Counted from the stretch's first letter, positions 1 to 9,697 are shown. The stretch is DNA of 64,000 nucleotides from Bacteroidales bacterium 6E (GCA_001270045.2 DF970669.1:60387-124386), one strand, 5' to 3'. The notes: generated from the sequence alone by a model not told the origin. Made by a program: numbers and translations.

Positions 1-3000
1 TCACCCAGTCTCCTGTTGCCGGATCGGTTGTTGGAATCGGTACACATACCATATCCATCACCGTGACAGACCAGGCCGGAAACTCCGCTTTCTGCTCTAC
101 CACACTGACCGTGGAAGACAATACTGCTCCGGAAATCTCCTCCGCTTCGAACCTTGAAATCGAATGTGATGCATTTGGTAACTTCGAACTTGTGGCTGAG
201 TGGCTGGCTAGCGTGACCGCAACCGACAACTGTGATGCCAATGTGGATGTCACTGCAAGTGTCGATATGGAAACGCTCGACATCACTTGTGATAACATCG
301 GTGAAACCACGGTAACCTGGACTGCTACCGACGATGCAGGCAATACAGCACAGACTTCAGCTGTACTGATAATCAACGATGCAAGGATCCCGACATTTGG
401 TGAAGTGGTTGACCTGACAGTTGAATGCGACGGTATGGGCAATACCGAGGAATTTGAAATGTTCCTCAGCCAGTTCGTCATCGACGATCCGGAAGTAACC
501 CTGAACCTGGTTCAGACTGTTACAGAAGGTTGCGGTTTGACAAAATCCATATTGGTTACCGGTACTGCCACCTATGGAAATGACAATGAAGTGTCTGCTT
601 CAGCAACCTTCCATATCATTGACACTACACCACCGACAGTGACTGCTCCGGCTGATATCGCCATCGAGGCTGATGAAAACTGCGAATGGAATGCCATGCC
701 AGTAATCACCGGAATGGCCGAAGTATCTGACCTCTGCTCTGAAGAAGGTTCGATGGATGAATCCATCGGTTACTCTGACGTAGTGGTTGATCTTGGACAG
801 GGTGAATATCAGATTACCCGTACCTGGACTGCCTCCGACGAATGTGGAAACAGTGCTTCCGACCAGCAGGTGATCACCGTCACCGGCGGAAATGCTCCTC
901 CGGTTCTCGTGCTCAATGAAATTGGCATATACCTGACAGAGGAAGGCCAATGGACACTGAACCAGCACAACATTGCAGCCATCACGGCAGGTTCTGAAGC
1001 TGGTTGTGGCAGTGAGGATGACCTGAAGTTCGACTTCAGCCAGCGCTACTTCGACTGCTCTGATGTGTTTGAACCCATCAAACTGGTGGTAACCGCTTCG
1101 GACACCAAAGGCAACTCATCATCTGGAAGTATTTTCATCAATGTATATGATACCATTGCCCCTGTAGCCATCTGCAAGGATACCACCATATACCTCGACA
1201 GCTTCGGACAGGCAATGATTGTCCCGGGTGCCGTCAACCAGGGTGGTGACCGCGAAAGTGTTCCCGAATGGGCACGCCACCACAATGACCTCGAAGGAGG
1301 TAGCTACGATGCTTGCGGTATTGCGCTGATGGATCTCTCACAAATGATCTTCACCTGCAACGACCTGGGAGAAAACGTGGTTACACTTACCGTTTGGGAT
1401 CCAAGCGGAAACTTCGCCACCTGCCAGGCTACCGTCACCGTGCTCGACACCATCACTCCGGTATTTGAACCTATTGCCAACGTAGTTCTCACCGTCGAAC
1501 CCGGCGTGTGCGAAACAGCCATCGACTATCCGCAGATCGTAGCCAACGACAACTGTACCGTTGAAACACATCTCATGGCAGGTCATGGTCCCGAAGGACT
1601 CTTCCCGCTGGGAACCACCACCGAGGTTTGGAAAGTCGCTGACGCTTCCGGTAACGAGGCATTCATGAGCTTCACCGTCACCGTCAACACTTACAATGCC
1701 GCTCCGACCATTGCTGAGATCGAGGACATCGTGGTTGACGAAGACCCGATCCTGATCGAGATCCCGCTCACCAACATCACGCCCAACGTGGATTGCGACC
1801 TGCAGCAGATAATCTCTGTCGAGGCTTCGACCGACAACAACACGCTCATTACCGGTCTTGAACTCGAATATACCCAAGGCGAAACCACCGGTACCCTGCT
1901 GGTTACCGTTGAGCCTAACCTGAACGGACAGGCCACCGTTTCGATCACCGTCAAAGACAACGGTGGAACAGAAAACGGAGGAAGTGACACAACCGTCGAA
2001 ACCTTCACCATCACCGTGGTGCCTGTACCCGATATGCCTGAGGTCGTAATACCTGGGGGAACCGTGGCCATTGAACCCGGACAACCCGTCCATATCGATC
2101 TCAATGACCTGTTCACCAATCCGGACGACGAAGACGGACTTACCTTCGAGGTTACACTGCCCGACGGATCACCGCTGCCCGAATGGGTTGAATTCGATCC
2201 CGAAACCGGTATCATCTCCGGTACTCCGGGCGAAGGTGACTCAGGTGTCATCGAAGTCACCATCATTGCCACCAACTCGGCAGGTGACTCCGTGGAAACC
2301 ACCGTCACCGTGATCATCATCGAGGAAGAAACATCCGTCATCAACGGTACCGTTCTCACGCCTGACGGTCCTGCCTCCGCAGGTATTACCGTGGCCCTGT
2401 TCTCGGTGGGTGAAAACAACCTCCACACCCTGGTCAGCCAGGTCAATGTGGCCGCAAACGGTTCGTTCACCTTCTACAATGTGGCTAACGGAACATACCT
2501 GATCAAGGCCATCGTCACCGACGAGGACCTCCATCCTACCCTGTTCCACACCTGGTATGAAACCGCACTCTCGGTGCTTGATGCTACGGCTATCGTCATC
2601 TCGCAGCCCGGTGCCGAAAACATACAGGTAACCATGGTCGACGGTCGTCAGCAGGACGGCACCTTCACCGCAGGTGGTACCATCATCGTCAAAGTCAACG
2701 AGGATGATCCGGGAACCCCGGCTGCCATGGTCGAAGTCGTGCTCAAGCAGGATGGCATCATCGTGGCCACCACCATGACCGATGAAGATGGAAACTTCAG
2801 CTTCGAAGGATTGCCCGAAGGTTCATACGACGTGTTTGTCGAAATACCCGGATACGACCAGGAAATCACAGCCACCATCGTGGTGAACGAGGATAGTCCT
2901 GAAGTAACCGATATCGACTTTACCATCTGGACTACCGATGACCGCATCATCACCGATGTCGAAATCGTGGACGGTTCGTTCGACCTGAAGATGTATCCTA

Positions 3001-3224
3001 ACCCGACACAGGGAATGGTTAACATCGAGCTGATCGACATGAACTTCAGCAAGGTACAGGTTACCGTTTACAACGTGCTTGGCGCAAGGGTATTCTCAAG
3101 GGAATATCCGGCCGGTGACAGGATCCAGTTCAATATGAACGGAAACGTTTCCGGAATGTACCTGGTTAAAATTGATACAGAAGGTCGTTCTGCAGTCAAA
3201 AAACTGATGCTCGACCTGAAGTAG
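1..3224 (+). CDS. Secreted HYR/Ig-repeat protein with T9SS sorting domain, 5' end outside window
   Basis: The frame is already open at base 3 and reads HYR-type beta-sandwich sequence before the first GTG at 63, so the gene begins upstream. About 1,073 residues are visible. First come several HYR-like repeats, each ending in patterns such as WTATDDAGN, with paired cysteines. A putative-Ig (He_PIG-like) domain with the motif FDPETGIISGTP lies near residues 700-775. Two SdrD/carboxypeptidase-regulatory-like sandwiches follow, near 775-860 and 900-970; the second carries DEDGNFSFEGLPEG. A type A T9SS C-terminal domain beginning MYPNPTQG occupies the last 75 residues or so. Such proteins are exported through the outer membrane by T9SS and usually act as surface adhesins or scaffolds. 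No enzymatic domain is visible in this part, so its ligand is unknown. Confidence 0.88.
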   Translation, partial: TQSPVAGSVVGIGTHTISITVTDQAGNSAFCSTTLTVEDNTAPEISSASNLEIECDAFGNFELVAEWLASVTATDNCDANVDVTASVDMETLDITCDNIGETTVTWTATDDAGNTAQTSAVLIINDARIPTFGEVVDLTVECDGMGNTEEFEMFLSQFVIDDPEVTLNLVQTVTEGCGLTKSILVTGTATYGNDNEVSASATFHIIDTTPPTVTAPADIAIEADENCEWNAMPVITGMAEVSDLCSEEGSMDESIGYSDVVVDLGQGEYQITRTWTASDECGNSASDQQVITVTGGNAPPVLVLNEIGIYLTEEGQWTLNQHNIAAITAGSEAGCGSEDDLKFDFSQRYFDCSDVFEPIKLVVTASDTKGNSSSGSIFINVYDTIAPVAICKDTTIYLDSFGQAMIVPGAVNQGGDRESVPEWARHHNDLEGGSYDACGIALMDLSQMIFTCNDLGENVVTLTVWDPSGNFATCQATVTVLDTITPVFEPIANVVLTVEPGVCETAIDYPQIVANDNCTVETHLMAGHGPEGLFPLGTTTEVWKVADASGNEAFMSFTVTVNTYNAAPTIAEIEDIVVDEDPILIEIPLTNITPNVDCDLQQIISVEASTDNNTLITGLELEYTQGETTGTLLVTVEPNLNGQATVSITVKDNGGTENGGSDTTVETFTITVVPVPDMPEVVIPGGTVAIEPGQPVHIDLNDLFTNPDDEDGLTFEVTLPDGSPLPEWVEFDPETGIISGTPGEGDSGVIEVTIIATNSAGDSVETTVTVIIIEEETSVINGTVLTPDGPASAGITVALFSVGENNLHTLVSQVNVAANGSFTFYNVANGTYLIKAIVTDEDLHPTLFHTWYETALSVLDATAIVISQPGAENIQVTMVDGRQQDGTFTAGGTIIVKVNEDDPGTPAAMVEVVLKQDGIIVATTMTDEDGNFSFEGLPEGSYDVFVEIPGYDQEITATIVVNEDSPEVTDIDFTIWTTDDRIITDVEIVDGSFDLKMYPNPTQGMVNIELIDMNFSKVQVTVYNVLGARVFSREYPAGDRIQFNMNGNVSGMYLVKIDTEGRSAVKKLMLDLK

Positions 3225-3248
3225 TTTTTCATAGTCTCACACCTCTGA

Positions 3249-3275
3249 GCCGTCCCAATTGGGGCGGCTTTTTTT
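3249..3275 (+). terminator. Rho-independent terminator of the HYR protein gene
   Basis: An 8-bp stem GCCGTCCC/GGGGCGGC (one G-T wobble) has the loop AATT and is followed by seven T. It begins about 25 bases after the stop codon at 3224. Confidence 0.85.
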
Positions 3276-3313
3276 ATAATGGTTTAGCCATATGGCTGCG
3301 CTATATAGCTAAA

Positions 3314-3991
3314 CTATTTTAAAAACCCGGCTGCAAAATTCATTACGCAAACATGGCTATATACCTTGTGAGATCCACAGGCTACCCCAACCAACCTTAA
3401 GTCGGGATCCAGAAAGTTTTTTCGATGGCCCCTTGAAGGAACACCATCATCAATCACGAGGTGCAGGACAACCGACCGGGCATCGGGATCGCCATAAAAA
3501 ATATTCTCGGAAATCTTTTTGTTCCAGTCGCCATATCTTTCAATCCTTTTATCTATTGAAGATCCATCGCTGCCCTTGTGTCCGGTCTTCCCAGATTTCG
3601 ACTGGTCTTTCTGGTGGTCACGTGCCGAATGCGTCAACCTATGATCAGGAAACAAGGGTGCTGCAGGTTTTGAACTTTTTAGTTCCTTAATGGCATCTTT
3701 CAGGGCAACGATTCCTTCGCGGGTGATAATTGGAACATTGCCGGGCATATAGAGCATTTTTCCTTTGTACATTTTCAGCATGGGTTCGAGGTATTCGACT
3801 GCATAGGCGACCGGATCTGACCTCAATTTATTGATTTCAAGGACCACCGCCTTCTCGTTGTCAGTCAGGTATTCCACCTTGGCAGCGGTATTCAGCGTCG
3901 CCACATCCCAATTTTTTCTGGTCGTAACTGTTGCCTCTGACAACACAGGAAACAGAAACATAACCATCAAACTTAAAAATCCTTTCTTCAT
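3314..3991 (-). CDS. Secreted CAP-domain (SCP/PR-1) protein
   Basis: A CAP superfamily protein. It has an N-terminal signal peptide (MKKGFLSLMVMFLFPVLSEA), then the family pattern: an INKLRSDPVAYA helix, a basic HSARDHQKDQSKSGKTGHKG stretch containing the conserved HSARDHQ-type histidine, SENIFYGD with the conserved Glu, and a HRKNFLDPDLRLVGVACG block. About 225 residues, typical of bacterial single-domain CAP proteins. I chose the second ATG, at 3991, because it begins directly with the signal peptide; an in-frame ATG at 4012 adds seven residues. The molecular function of bacterial CAP proteins is mostly unknown. It is convergent with the upstream T9SS gene. Confidence 0.82.
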   Translation of the reverse strand: MKKGFLSLMVMFLFPVLSEATVTTRKNWDVATLNTAAKVEYLTDNEKAVVLEINKLRSDPVAYAVEYLEPMLKMYKGKMLYMPGNVPIITREGIVALKDAIKELKSSKPAAPLFPDHRLTHSARDHQKDQSKSGKTGHKGSDGSSIDKRIERYGDWNKKISENIFYGDPDARSVVLHLVIDDGVPSRGHRKNFLDPDLRLVGVACGSHKVYSHVCVMNFAAGFLK

Positions 3992-4088
3992 ATGCCTTGC
4001 ATCGATATTCATACCTTAATTAACGGGGATTGCCTAATACAAACGATAGGCCGTCCGGGATATTTTCCCTTGCATGACAGGTATGGAT

Positions 4089-4130
4089 TAAAAAAAACTT
4101 CCCCAACAGGTGAAAAGCCTGTCAGGGAAG
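4089..4130 (-). terminator. Rho-independent terminator of the creatininase-family gene
   Basis: On the minus strand a 13-bp stem (two G-T wobbles; arms 4118-4130 and 4098-4110) is followed by eight T. It lies about 57 bases past the stop codon at 4187. Confidence 0.85.
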
Positions 4131-4186
4131 CCCATTGCAAAAAAAAATAGACTCATTCACTTTATATTCATGAAATTCTCATCCGG

Positions 4187-4951
4187 CTATTGCCAAACCT
4201 TTTCACGGTCGGCCTTTGCCACTTCATAAAACAAATTGGCGATACGTGCGGTGACATGTTTGAAAAACTTCTCCCCCTTTTCAGCTGTGGCCTTATGTGG
4301 ATTACCCACACCGGTATCGGCAGTTATGGTACTCCAGGGGCGCTCGGTCCAGGCCCACTTTTGTTTGAAGCCCTCAATGCCGATTTTCTTTGCCTTGCCT
4401 TCACCCGCATCCGACAATGGCAGCACCAGGTCGGGGAATAAATGAAGCATCAGGCTGGTTTCCATTTCGCCGGCATGATCATCGGGTTCCTCGAAAATGG
4501 GCTCATCAAGAGGTACCTGGTAAAAATTGGCCTGCATAAGCCAAATTTCGGGGTATTTCATTCCCAACTCCCTGAGCATCTGCCGGAAGTCATTCCCGCC
4601 ATGGGCATTCAGGATGATCAGTTTCGGAATCTGGTGCCTGACCAGTCCGGCAATGATATCATCTAGAATGACCATCTGCGTACTGGGATTCAGGTTAATA
4701 TCCAGTTTTATGTCGTGTTGTCCGGTATTCACCCCAAAAGGGATGACAGGCAAAACCACGACATTTGCGCCTTTATCGTTGGCCATTTTGGCCGATTTGG
4801 CCGCAATAGCCTCTGCCTCAAGGATATCAGTACCATAAGGCAGGTGATAATTGTGGGCCTCGGTGGCGCCCCAGGGAAGGATCGCAACATCGAATTGGGC
4901 ATTTTTCACATGTTTCCAATGATGATGGGCCAATAAAGGAGATGATTCCAT
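4187..4951 (-). CDS. Creatininase family amidohydrolase
   Basis: A 254-residue protein with the metal-binding motifs of the creatininase/creatinine amidohydrolase family: GATEAHNYHLPYGTD near the N-terminus, NAHGGN in the middle and DDHAGEMETS further on. These supply the Glu, His and Asp metal ligands. Family members hydrolyse cyclic amides such as creatinine, or act in cofactor biosynthesis (MftE-type peptidase); the substrate here cannot be told. The open frame extends to 5059, but the extra N-terminal residues look non-homologous. The family-like sequence starts at the ATG at 4951 (MESSPLLAHHHWKHV). A strong terminator follows. No neighbour suggests a pathway. Confidence 0.85.
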   Translation of the reverse strand: MESSPLLAHHHWKHVKNAQFDVAILPWGATEAHNYHLPYGTDILEAEAIAAKSAKMANDKGANVVVLPVIPFGVNTGQHDIKLDINLNPSTQMVILDDIIAGLVRHQIPKLIILNAHGGNDFRQMLRELGMKYPEIWLMQANFYQVPLDEPIFEEPDDHAGEMETSLMLHLFPDLVLPLSDAGEGKAKKIGIEGFKQKWAWTERPWSTITADTGVGNPHKATAEKGEKFFKHVTARIANLFYEVAKADREKVWQ

Positions 4952-5362
4952 AACTTTTATTATTAATGTTGTTGTTTGACAGCTGAAAGGATGTCTTACT
5001 TGAACACCTGCCAAAACCAATACATGAACCCAAAAAACCAGATCCATGAATGGTGTCACTCACGGCAGGCAATGCAACATCCACAAATGAAAAACAAATG
5101 TAATGTTTTAGGCTGTCGGATGAGCCCCTGCAAATTAAGTTTCTTGGAAGGTAAAGGTATTGAAAGAAGAATGCCAGAATCATCAATTAATGTCACGAAC
5201 ATAAAAAATGAACGTCCGGTTCTGAAAGGTTTTTTCTAACTTTGGGAACCGGGTACCCCATTTTTGGGGAACGCGTAACATTAATTCGCATAACAATCTG
5301 TATATCAACAACTATAAAATAACCTGTTTTTTCATTATACCAGTCAAAAAAATTCAACTACC
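4952..5362. other. Divergent intergenic region between creatininase and Gfo/Idh genes
   Basis: 411 bases without a convincing gene. It holds a TAACTTTG -7 element for the rightward gene, then a GGGTACCC palindrome (5251-5258) overlapping a CCCC/GGGG hairpin (5256-5269). Both sit between the putative promoter and the start codon at 5363, so they could be an operator or a 5' leader structure. I see nothing else. Confidence 0.5.
5237..5244 (+). promoter_or_regulatory. Candidate Bacteroidota -7 element
   Basis: TAACTTTG matches TAnnTTTG exactly, 118 bases before the Gfo/Idh start codon. No TTG at the expected -33 spacing is visible. Confidence 0.4.
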
Positions 5363-6676
5363 ATGAACGATCGCAGAACCTTTATCAGAAACACAGCCTT
5401 TGCGACAGCGGGATTAACCGCCTTTCCGACAATTTTGCATGCCGGACAGGTATCAGCCAATGATAAGATCACCGTTGCACTGATCGGTTGCAAGGGCCAG
5501 GGATGGGCCAACCTTCGTACTTTCCTGGGGCAGAAAGAGGTGGTATGTGCCGCCCTGTGCGATGTGGACCAGAATATTCTCAACGAAAGAGCCGCCGATG
5601 TCGAAAAACTGGCAGGCTACCGTCCGAAGCTATATGGCGATTTCAGGAAATTGCTGGAACAGAAAGATATTGACGCCGTCATTGTGGCTACCCCCGACCA
5701 TTGGCACTGCCTGCCAATGTTATATGCCTGCGAAGCCGAAAAGGATGTCTTCGTCGAAAAACCGCTTGGTAACACCATCCAGGAATGCAATATCATGGTG
5801 AAAGCCACACACCGGTATAACCGGGTGGTACAGGTGGCACAATGGCAGCGGAGCGATCCCCACTGGAAAGATGCGGTCAACTATGTACACAGCGGCAAAC
5901 TTGGCCGGGTAAGGTCGGTGAGATCATGGTCGTATGTAGGATGGAAAGGTTCCATCCCGGTTCAACCCGACAGTGATGTACCTGCAGGAGTAGATTATGA
6001 TATGTGGCTGGGACCGGCACCCAAACGGCCATTTAACATCAACCGTTTCCACTTTACCTTCCGCTGGTACTGGGATTATGCCGGCGGCCTCATGACCGAC
6101 TGGGGTGTTCACCTTCTCGACTATGCACTTTATGGTATGAATCAATACGTCCCGAAATCCGTCATGGCAACCGGGGGGAAATATGCCTATCCCAATGATG
6201 CCATGGAAACTCCCGACACCCTGATGGCCATGTACGACTTTGGCGACTTTGGATTGCTTTGGGACCACACCATTGGAATTTACGGTGCCAACTTTGGCAG
6301 AGGTCATGGAGTGGCCTTTGTCGGGGAGTACGGAACGTTGGTGGTCGACCGCAGTGGCTGGGAAGTTTTGGCCGAAACAAACAGTGTCAGTGCCAACAAG
6401 GATTTCATTCCGGTACCTTTGCAGAAGTCGCAGGGAAAGGGACTCGAGCTGCATGTAAGAAACTTCCTGGACTGCATGAAAACCAGGGAAAAACCTGTTT
6501 GCGATATTGAAACGGGAGCACATATTGCCCGGATCGCCCATTTGGGTAACATATCTTACCGATTGGGACGCAAAGTGTTCTGGGACCATGACAAGCAGGA
6601 ATTCATCAACGACAAGGAAGCCAATTACCTTGTAAATGCCCATTACCGCAAACCGTGGGAATTACCGAAAGTATAA
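5363..6676 (+). CDS. Tat-signal Gfo/Idh/MocA family oxidoreductase
   Basis: A 437-residue NAD(P)-dependent sugar or cyclitol oxidoreductase. It begins with a twin-arginine signal (MNDRRTFIRNTAFATAGL), so it is probably exported folded with its cofactor. The Rossmann motif appears as ALIGCKGQG near residue 40. The conserved EKPLGNTIQE block, with the catalytic-region Lys-Pro, is near residue 135. The C-terminal domain carries WDYAGGLMTDWGVHLLDYALY and ends in the Bacteroidota-type tail FWDHDKQEFINDKEANYLV. Periplasmic members of this family oxidise or otherwise modify sugars during glycoside degradation. The substrate is not predictable here. It is monocistronic, with a terminator after the stop. 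Confidence 0.88.
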   Translation: MNDRRTFIRNTAFATAGLTAFPTILHAGQVSANDKITVALIGCKGQGWANLRTFLGQKEVVCAALCDVDQNILNERAADVEKLAGYRPKLYGDFRKLLEQKDIDAVIVATPDHWHCLPMLYACEAEKDVFVEKPLGNTIQECNIMVKATHRYNRVVQVAQWQRSDPHWKDAVNYVHSGKLGRVRSVRSWSYVGWKGSIPVQPDSDVPAGVDYDMWLGPAPKRPFNINRFHFTFRWYWDYAGGLMTDWGVHLLDYALYGMNQYVPKSVMATGGKYAYPNDAMETPDTLMAMYDFGDFGLLWDHTIGIYGANFGRGHGVAFVGEYGTLVVDRSGWEVLAETNSVSANKDFIPVPLQKSQGKGLELHVRNFLDCMKTREKPVCDIETGAHIARIAHLGNISYRLGRKVFWDHDKQEFINDKEANYLVNAHYRKPWELPKV

Positions 6677-6680
6677 TAAG

Positions 6681-6712
6681 AATTAAGGCTGGCCCGAAGG
6701 TCAGCCTTAATT
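6681..6712. terminator. Bidirectional terminator between Gfo/Idh gene and pgl
   Basis: A perfect 11-bp inverted repeat (AATTAAGGCTG, 6681-6691, with 6702-6712) fills the 37-base gap between two convergent stop codons. The flanks are A- and T-rich on their respective 3' sides. Confidence 0.75.
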
Positions 6713-6713
6713 T

Positions 6714-7442
6714 CTATATCATTTCAGAGGCATCTTCATCAAGAAACCAAGTTAGCTTGCCCGAAACCGGCAGGATATGGTATGCTGGCAAAGAAAACGC
6801 CTTTTCATCGTTATTCATGATCTCCGAAATCCGTTCAGCCTTACCCTCACCCGATACCAGGAAATAGATGGTGTTTGCATTGTTGATTACGCGTCCGGTG
6901 AGCGTAATTCTTTTCTGTCCCGATTGCGGATGGACAGCCACGGCACAAACTTGATCCGATGTCAGCAGATCCATGCGGTCAGGAAAAATCGAGGCAGTAT
7001 GGCCGTCTTCACCAAGCCCAAGCAATACCAGGTCAAAGACAGGCCAATCATCCCTGGAGTTCAGCATTTCACTGATTTCATTTCCATATCGGGCAGCCTC
7101 ACCCTCCGGATCCGCTTCGCCCCTGACACGGTGAATGTTTTCATCAGGGATATCCAGCTCGGAAAGTAAGGACTCATAAGCCATTTTGTAATTGCTTTCA
7201 GCGGAATCAGGATCCACACATCGCTCATCGCCCCACCAGAAATGCACCCTGTGCCAGTCGATGCTTTCTTTATGCTTTCGGGCCAATCGCCTGAAAAGCC
7301 TGTAGGGAGTGCTTCCTCCCGACAAGGCCACGTCGAACCGGTGCGTTCCGGCATTTTGTATCAGTCGGACCATTGCCTTGGCAGCTGACTTGGCCAGCTT
7401 TTTCGAAGATTCTGCAATTTTCACTTCAACTTCCGGAACCAT
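6714..7442 (-). CDS. pgl: 6-phosphogluconolactonase (SOL/DevB type)
   Basis: Hydrolyses 6-phosphogluconolactone to 6-phosphogluconate, the second step of the oxidative pentose phosphate pathway. The 242-residue length is usual for the family. Visible motifs are VALSGGSTPYRLF, FWWGDERCVDPDSAESNY and LVLLGLGEDGHTASIFPD, the last being the phosphosugar-binding signature. It lies 114 bases downstream of zwf on the same strand, which strongly supports the assignment. No 6-phosphogluconate dehydrogenase gene follows in this window. Confidence 0.93.
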   Translation of the reverse strand: MVPEVEVKIAESSKKLAKSAAKAMVRLIQNAGTHRFDVALSGGSTPYRLFRRLARKHKESIDWHRVHFWWGDERCVDPDSAESNYKMAYESLLSELDIPDENIHRVRGEADPEGEAARYGNEISEMLNSRDDWPVFDLVLLGLGEDGHTASIFPDRMDLLTSDQVCAVAVHPQSGQKRITLTGRVINNANTIYFLVSGEGKAERISEIMNNDEKAFSLPAYHILPVSGKLTWFLDEDASEMI

Positions 7443-7556
7443 AGACGTAACAGTTTAATAATCGGCACACAAGATAGAAAAATATTGTACGCAGCGTTCA
7501 CTAAAAACAGACATGCATATCTGGCAAAATAAACTTAAGTATGGGAAAGATTTATC

Positions 7557-9056
7557 TTATAGCTCACAGAACAATCCGTCGTCGGAAAGATTCTTGCAGG
7601 GATATCGCCAGGTACCACCTGTCACAAGGTCATCGGCCACATCTGGACCCCAGGAACCGGCAGGATAGCCATATACCGGAATCTCGGGATTCTCTTCCCA
7701 TGCATTTAATATGGGCTGAATGAATTTCCAGGCCTCCTCCACGGCATCCCCCCGTGTGTAAAGGGTGGCATCGCCCTGCATGCAATCGAGCAGCAATCGT
7801 TCATATGCTGAAGGAAGGTGAGTATCGGCCAATCCGGAATAATGGAAATCCATGTTCACGGTTTGCAGATTAAATCCCGCCCCTGGAATTTTCATTCCGG
7901 CTTTCAGCAGGATTCCCTCATCAGGTTGAATCCTGATGATCAATTGGTTATCGACAGGCTGGTATCCATGTGAACCCGAGAAGAGATGATGGGGAACATG
8001 TTTAAAGTGAACCACCACCTCGGTTACCCTTGTTGGCAGTTTTTTGCCGGTCCGGATATAGAAAGGCACCCCCGCCCAACGCCAGTTATCGATAAAAAAC
8101 TTCATGGCCACATAAGTTTCGGCGCGTGAGAGATCAGGAACTCCCTTCTCATCGCGATATCCGGGCACCTTTTCACCCTTGATCGTGGAAGCTGTGTATT
8201 GGCCCCTGATGACACACTTCTCAACCATATTTTCGCGAATGGGCCGTAAAGCCTGAAAAACCTTCAGCGTTTCGTTACGGATGGCATCAGCCTCAATCAC
8301 TCCGGGAGGTTCCATGGCAATAAAGCCCACCAATTGAAGCAAATGATTCTGCACCATGTCACGGATGGCACCAGAGTTATCGTAATAACCACCCCGGCCC
8401 TCCACGCCCAGGCTTTCGGCAGAAGTGATCTCTACCCTGTGAATGTAGTTATGGTTCCAGAGAGGCTCGAAAATGCTGTTTGCAAACCGCATCACCAGCA
8501 TATTCTGCACCGTTTCCTTTCCCAGATAATGGTCGATACGATATATCTGGCTCTCATCGAAATAATTAAGCAGCTGGACATTCAGATTTCGGGCCGACCC
8601 ATAACTGGTCCCGAAAGGCTTCTCTACAATCAATCGCCTGAAACCTGTGTCGTGATTTGCCAAACCAGCATTGTATAAATGTTTTGGTATGATGTCGTAG
8701 AGTGAAGGAGGGGTCGAAAGATAAAATATATAGTTCCCTTCAGTATTCAGTTTTTGATCCAGTTGATCGAGCCGGTCTTTCAGGAGCAAATAGTCGTTTG
8801 GGCCTTCTGTATCCATGGTCTGGTAATACAGGAATTTTCCAAACTCTTTCCGGACCTCTCCTTCCGGTAGAAACTCGTACATCTTTTTCCGGAACTCGTC
8901 GTCCGACATTTCGGAACGGCTTGCACCCAATACGGCAAAATTCCCGGGAAGAAGATTCTGTCGGTATAATTCATACAAGGCAGGAATCAATTTACGTCGG
9001 GTTAGATCGCCCGATGCCCCGAAGATGACAAGAATCTGATGATCTGGTTTTTTCAT
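7557..9056 (-). CDS. zwf: Glucose-6-phosphate 1-dehydrogenase
   Basis: Oxidises glucose 6-phosphate to 6-phosphogluconolactone, producing NAD(P)H. The 499-residue protein has the N-terminal nucleotide-binding motif VIFGASGDLTRRKL (residues 9-22). The substrate-binding signature RIDHYLGKE is at residues 173-181, with its catalytic His and Lys. The C-terminal domain has the expected length. It starts 17 bases after the phosphopantetheinyl transferase gene and is followed by pgl, so it is probably transcribed with them. Confidence 0.95.
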   Translation of the reverse strand: MKKPDHQILVIFGASGDLTRRKLIPALYELYRQNLLPGNFAVLGASRSEMSDDEFRKKMYEFLPEGEVRKEFGKFLYYQTMDTEGPNDYLLLKDRLDQLDQKLNTEGNYIFYLSTPPSLYDIIPKHLYNAGLANHDTGFRRLIVEKPFGTSYGSARNLNVQLLNYFDESQIYRIDHYLGKETVQNMLVMRFANSIFEPLWNHNYIHRVEITSAESLGVEGRGGYYDNSGAIRDMVQNHLLQLVGFIAMEPPGVIEADAIRNETLKVFQALRPIRENMVEKCVIRGQYTASTIKGEKVPGYRDEKGVPDLSRAETYVAMKFFIDNWRWAGVPFYIRTGKKLPTRVTEVVVHFKHVPHHLFSGSHGYQPVDNQLIIRIQPDEGILLKAGMKIPGAGFNLQTVNMDFHYSGLADTHLPSAYERLLLDCMQGDATLYTRGDAVEEAWKFIQPILNAWEENPEIPVYGYPAGSWGPDVADDLVTGGTWRYPCKNLSDDGLFCEL

Positions 9057-9073
9057 TTTTATGATGATGACAA

Positions 9074-9697
9074 TTATTCAACACACCAGACAACTGCATT
9101 GTTTAGTTCAAAAAAGTAATACAGTGCAAGCCTGGAAATATGGTCTCCACTTCTGTGGATTGCAGATATTGAGCCTTGATCAGCAATAGGGAACGGCATA
9201 ATTTGCATGTCTCTCCTGAAATCTGTATCAGAAATTCCCGCCCATTTGAATATCGCCTCCTTGGCACTCCAGCAAACAATCCTGGCCATGGCAGGATCAT
9301 CCGACAGGGCGGTCCAATCCAGCTCCTCCTGACAAAGGAAACGACTCGCGATTCGGTCGACATTTCGTGAAGTCTCCTCCACATCGATACCACACACCAT
9401 GTCGGAGATCATTACAGCCACCATACTGGCAGAATGTGAAATGGAGATCTTGCCGGGAAAGCCTTCCAATAAAGGCTTTTGGGCATCTTCATACACTATT
9501 CTTCCACTTCCTGAAGTCATCTGGAAGAGAAGCGACCGAACAGCCAGAAATTCCCGTTTCCTTCGGTCAGAGGTGAAGGAATCGAATAATTGCCGATCAT
9601 TATCCTCGAGGGGCAAAGACTCCGTTGTGCCCGCTCCTGCCAGACTATACAGGCCTAAACGGTAACGTGGATTTTCTATGATTCGTAGTATCGGCAT
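9074..9697 (-). CDS. 4'-phosphopantetheinyl transferase superfamily protein
   Basis: Transfers the 4'-phosphopantetheine arm of coenzyme A to a carrier-protein serine. The 207-residue protein has the Sfp-type motifs in order: RKREFLAVRSLL, KISISHSASMVAV, then CGIDVEE with the Mg-binding acidic residues, and WSAKEAIFKW. The length lies between AcpS (about 120) and Sfp (about 225), typical of the Bacteroidota representatives. It lies 40 bases downstream of gldD and 17 upstream of zwf. The carrier protein it serves cannot be told from this context. Confidence 0.88.
   Translation of the reverse strand: MPILRIIENPRYRLGLYSLAGAGTTESLPLEDNDRQLFDSFTSDRRKREFLAVRSLLFQMTSGSGRIVYEDAQKPLLEGFPGKISISHSASMVAVMISDMVCGIDVEETSRNVDRIASRFLCQEELDWTALSDDPAMARIVCWSAKEAIFKWAGISDTDFRRDMQIMPFPIADQGSISAIHRSGDHISRLALYYFFELNNAVVWCVE

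Noticed and set aside
63-65. GTG as the start codon of the first gene
   Set aside because: Coding-like HYR sequence continues in frame to base 3, so the gene starts before the window.
1338-2470. Long minus-strand frames (about 250 codons) inside the HYR gene
   Set aside because: They arise from the repetitive, GC-richer coding pattern; composition is unlike any protein.
3282-3314. AGCCATATGGCT palindrome with outer GTTTAGC/GCTAAAC arms as a terminator or IS end
   Set aside because: No T run after it and no transposase; it just fills the gap between convergent genes, so I left it unassigned.
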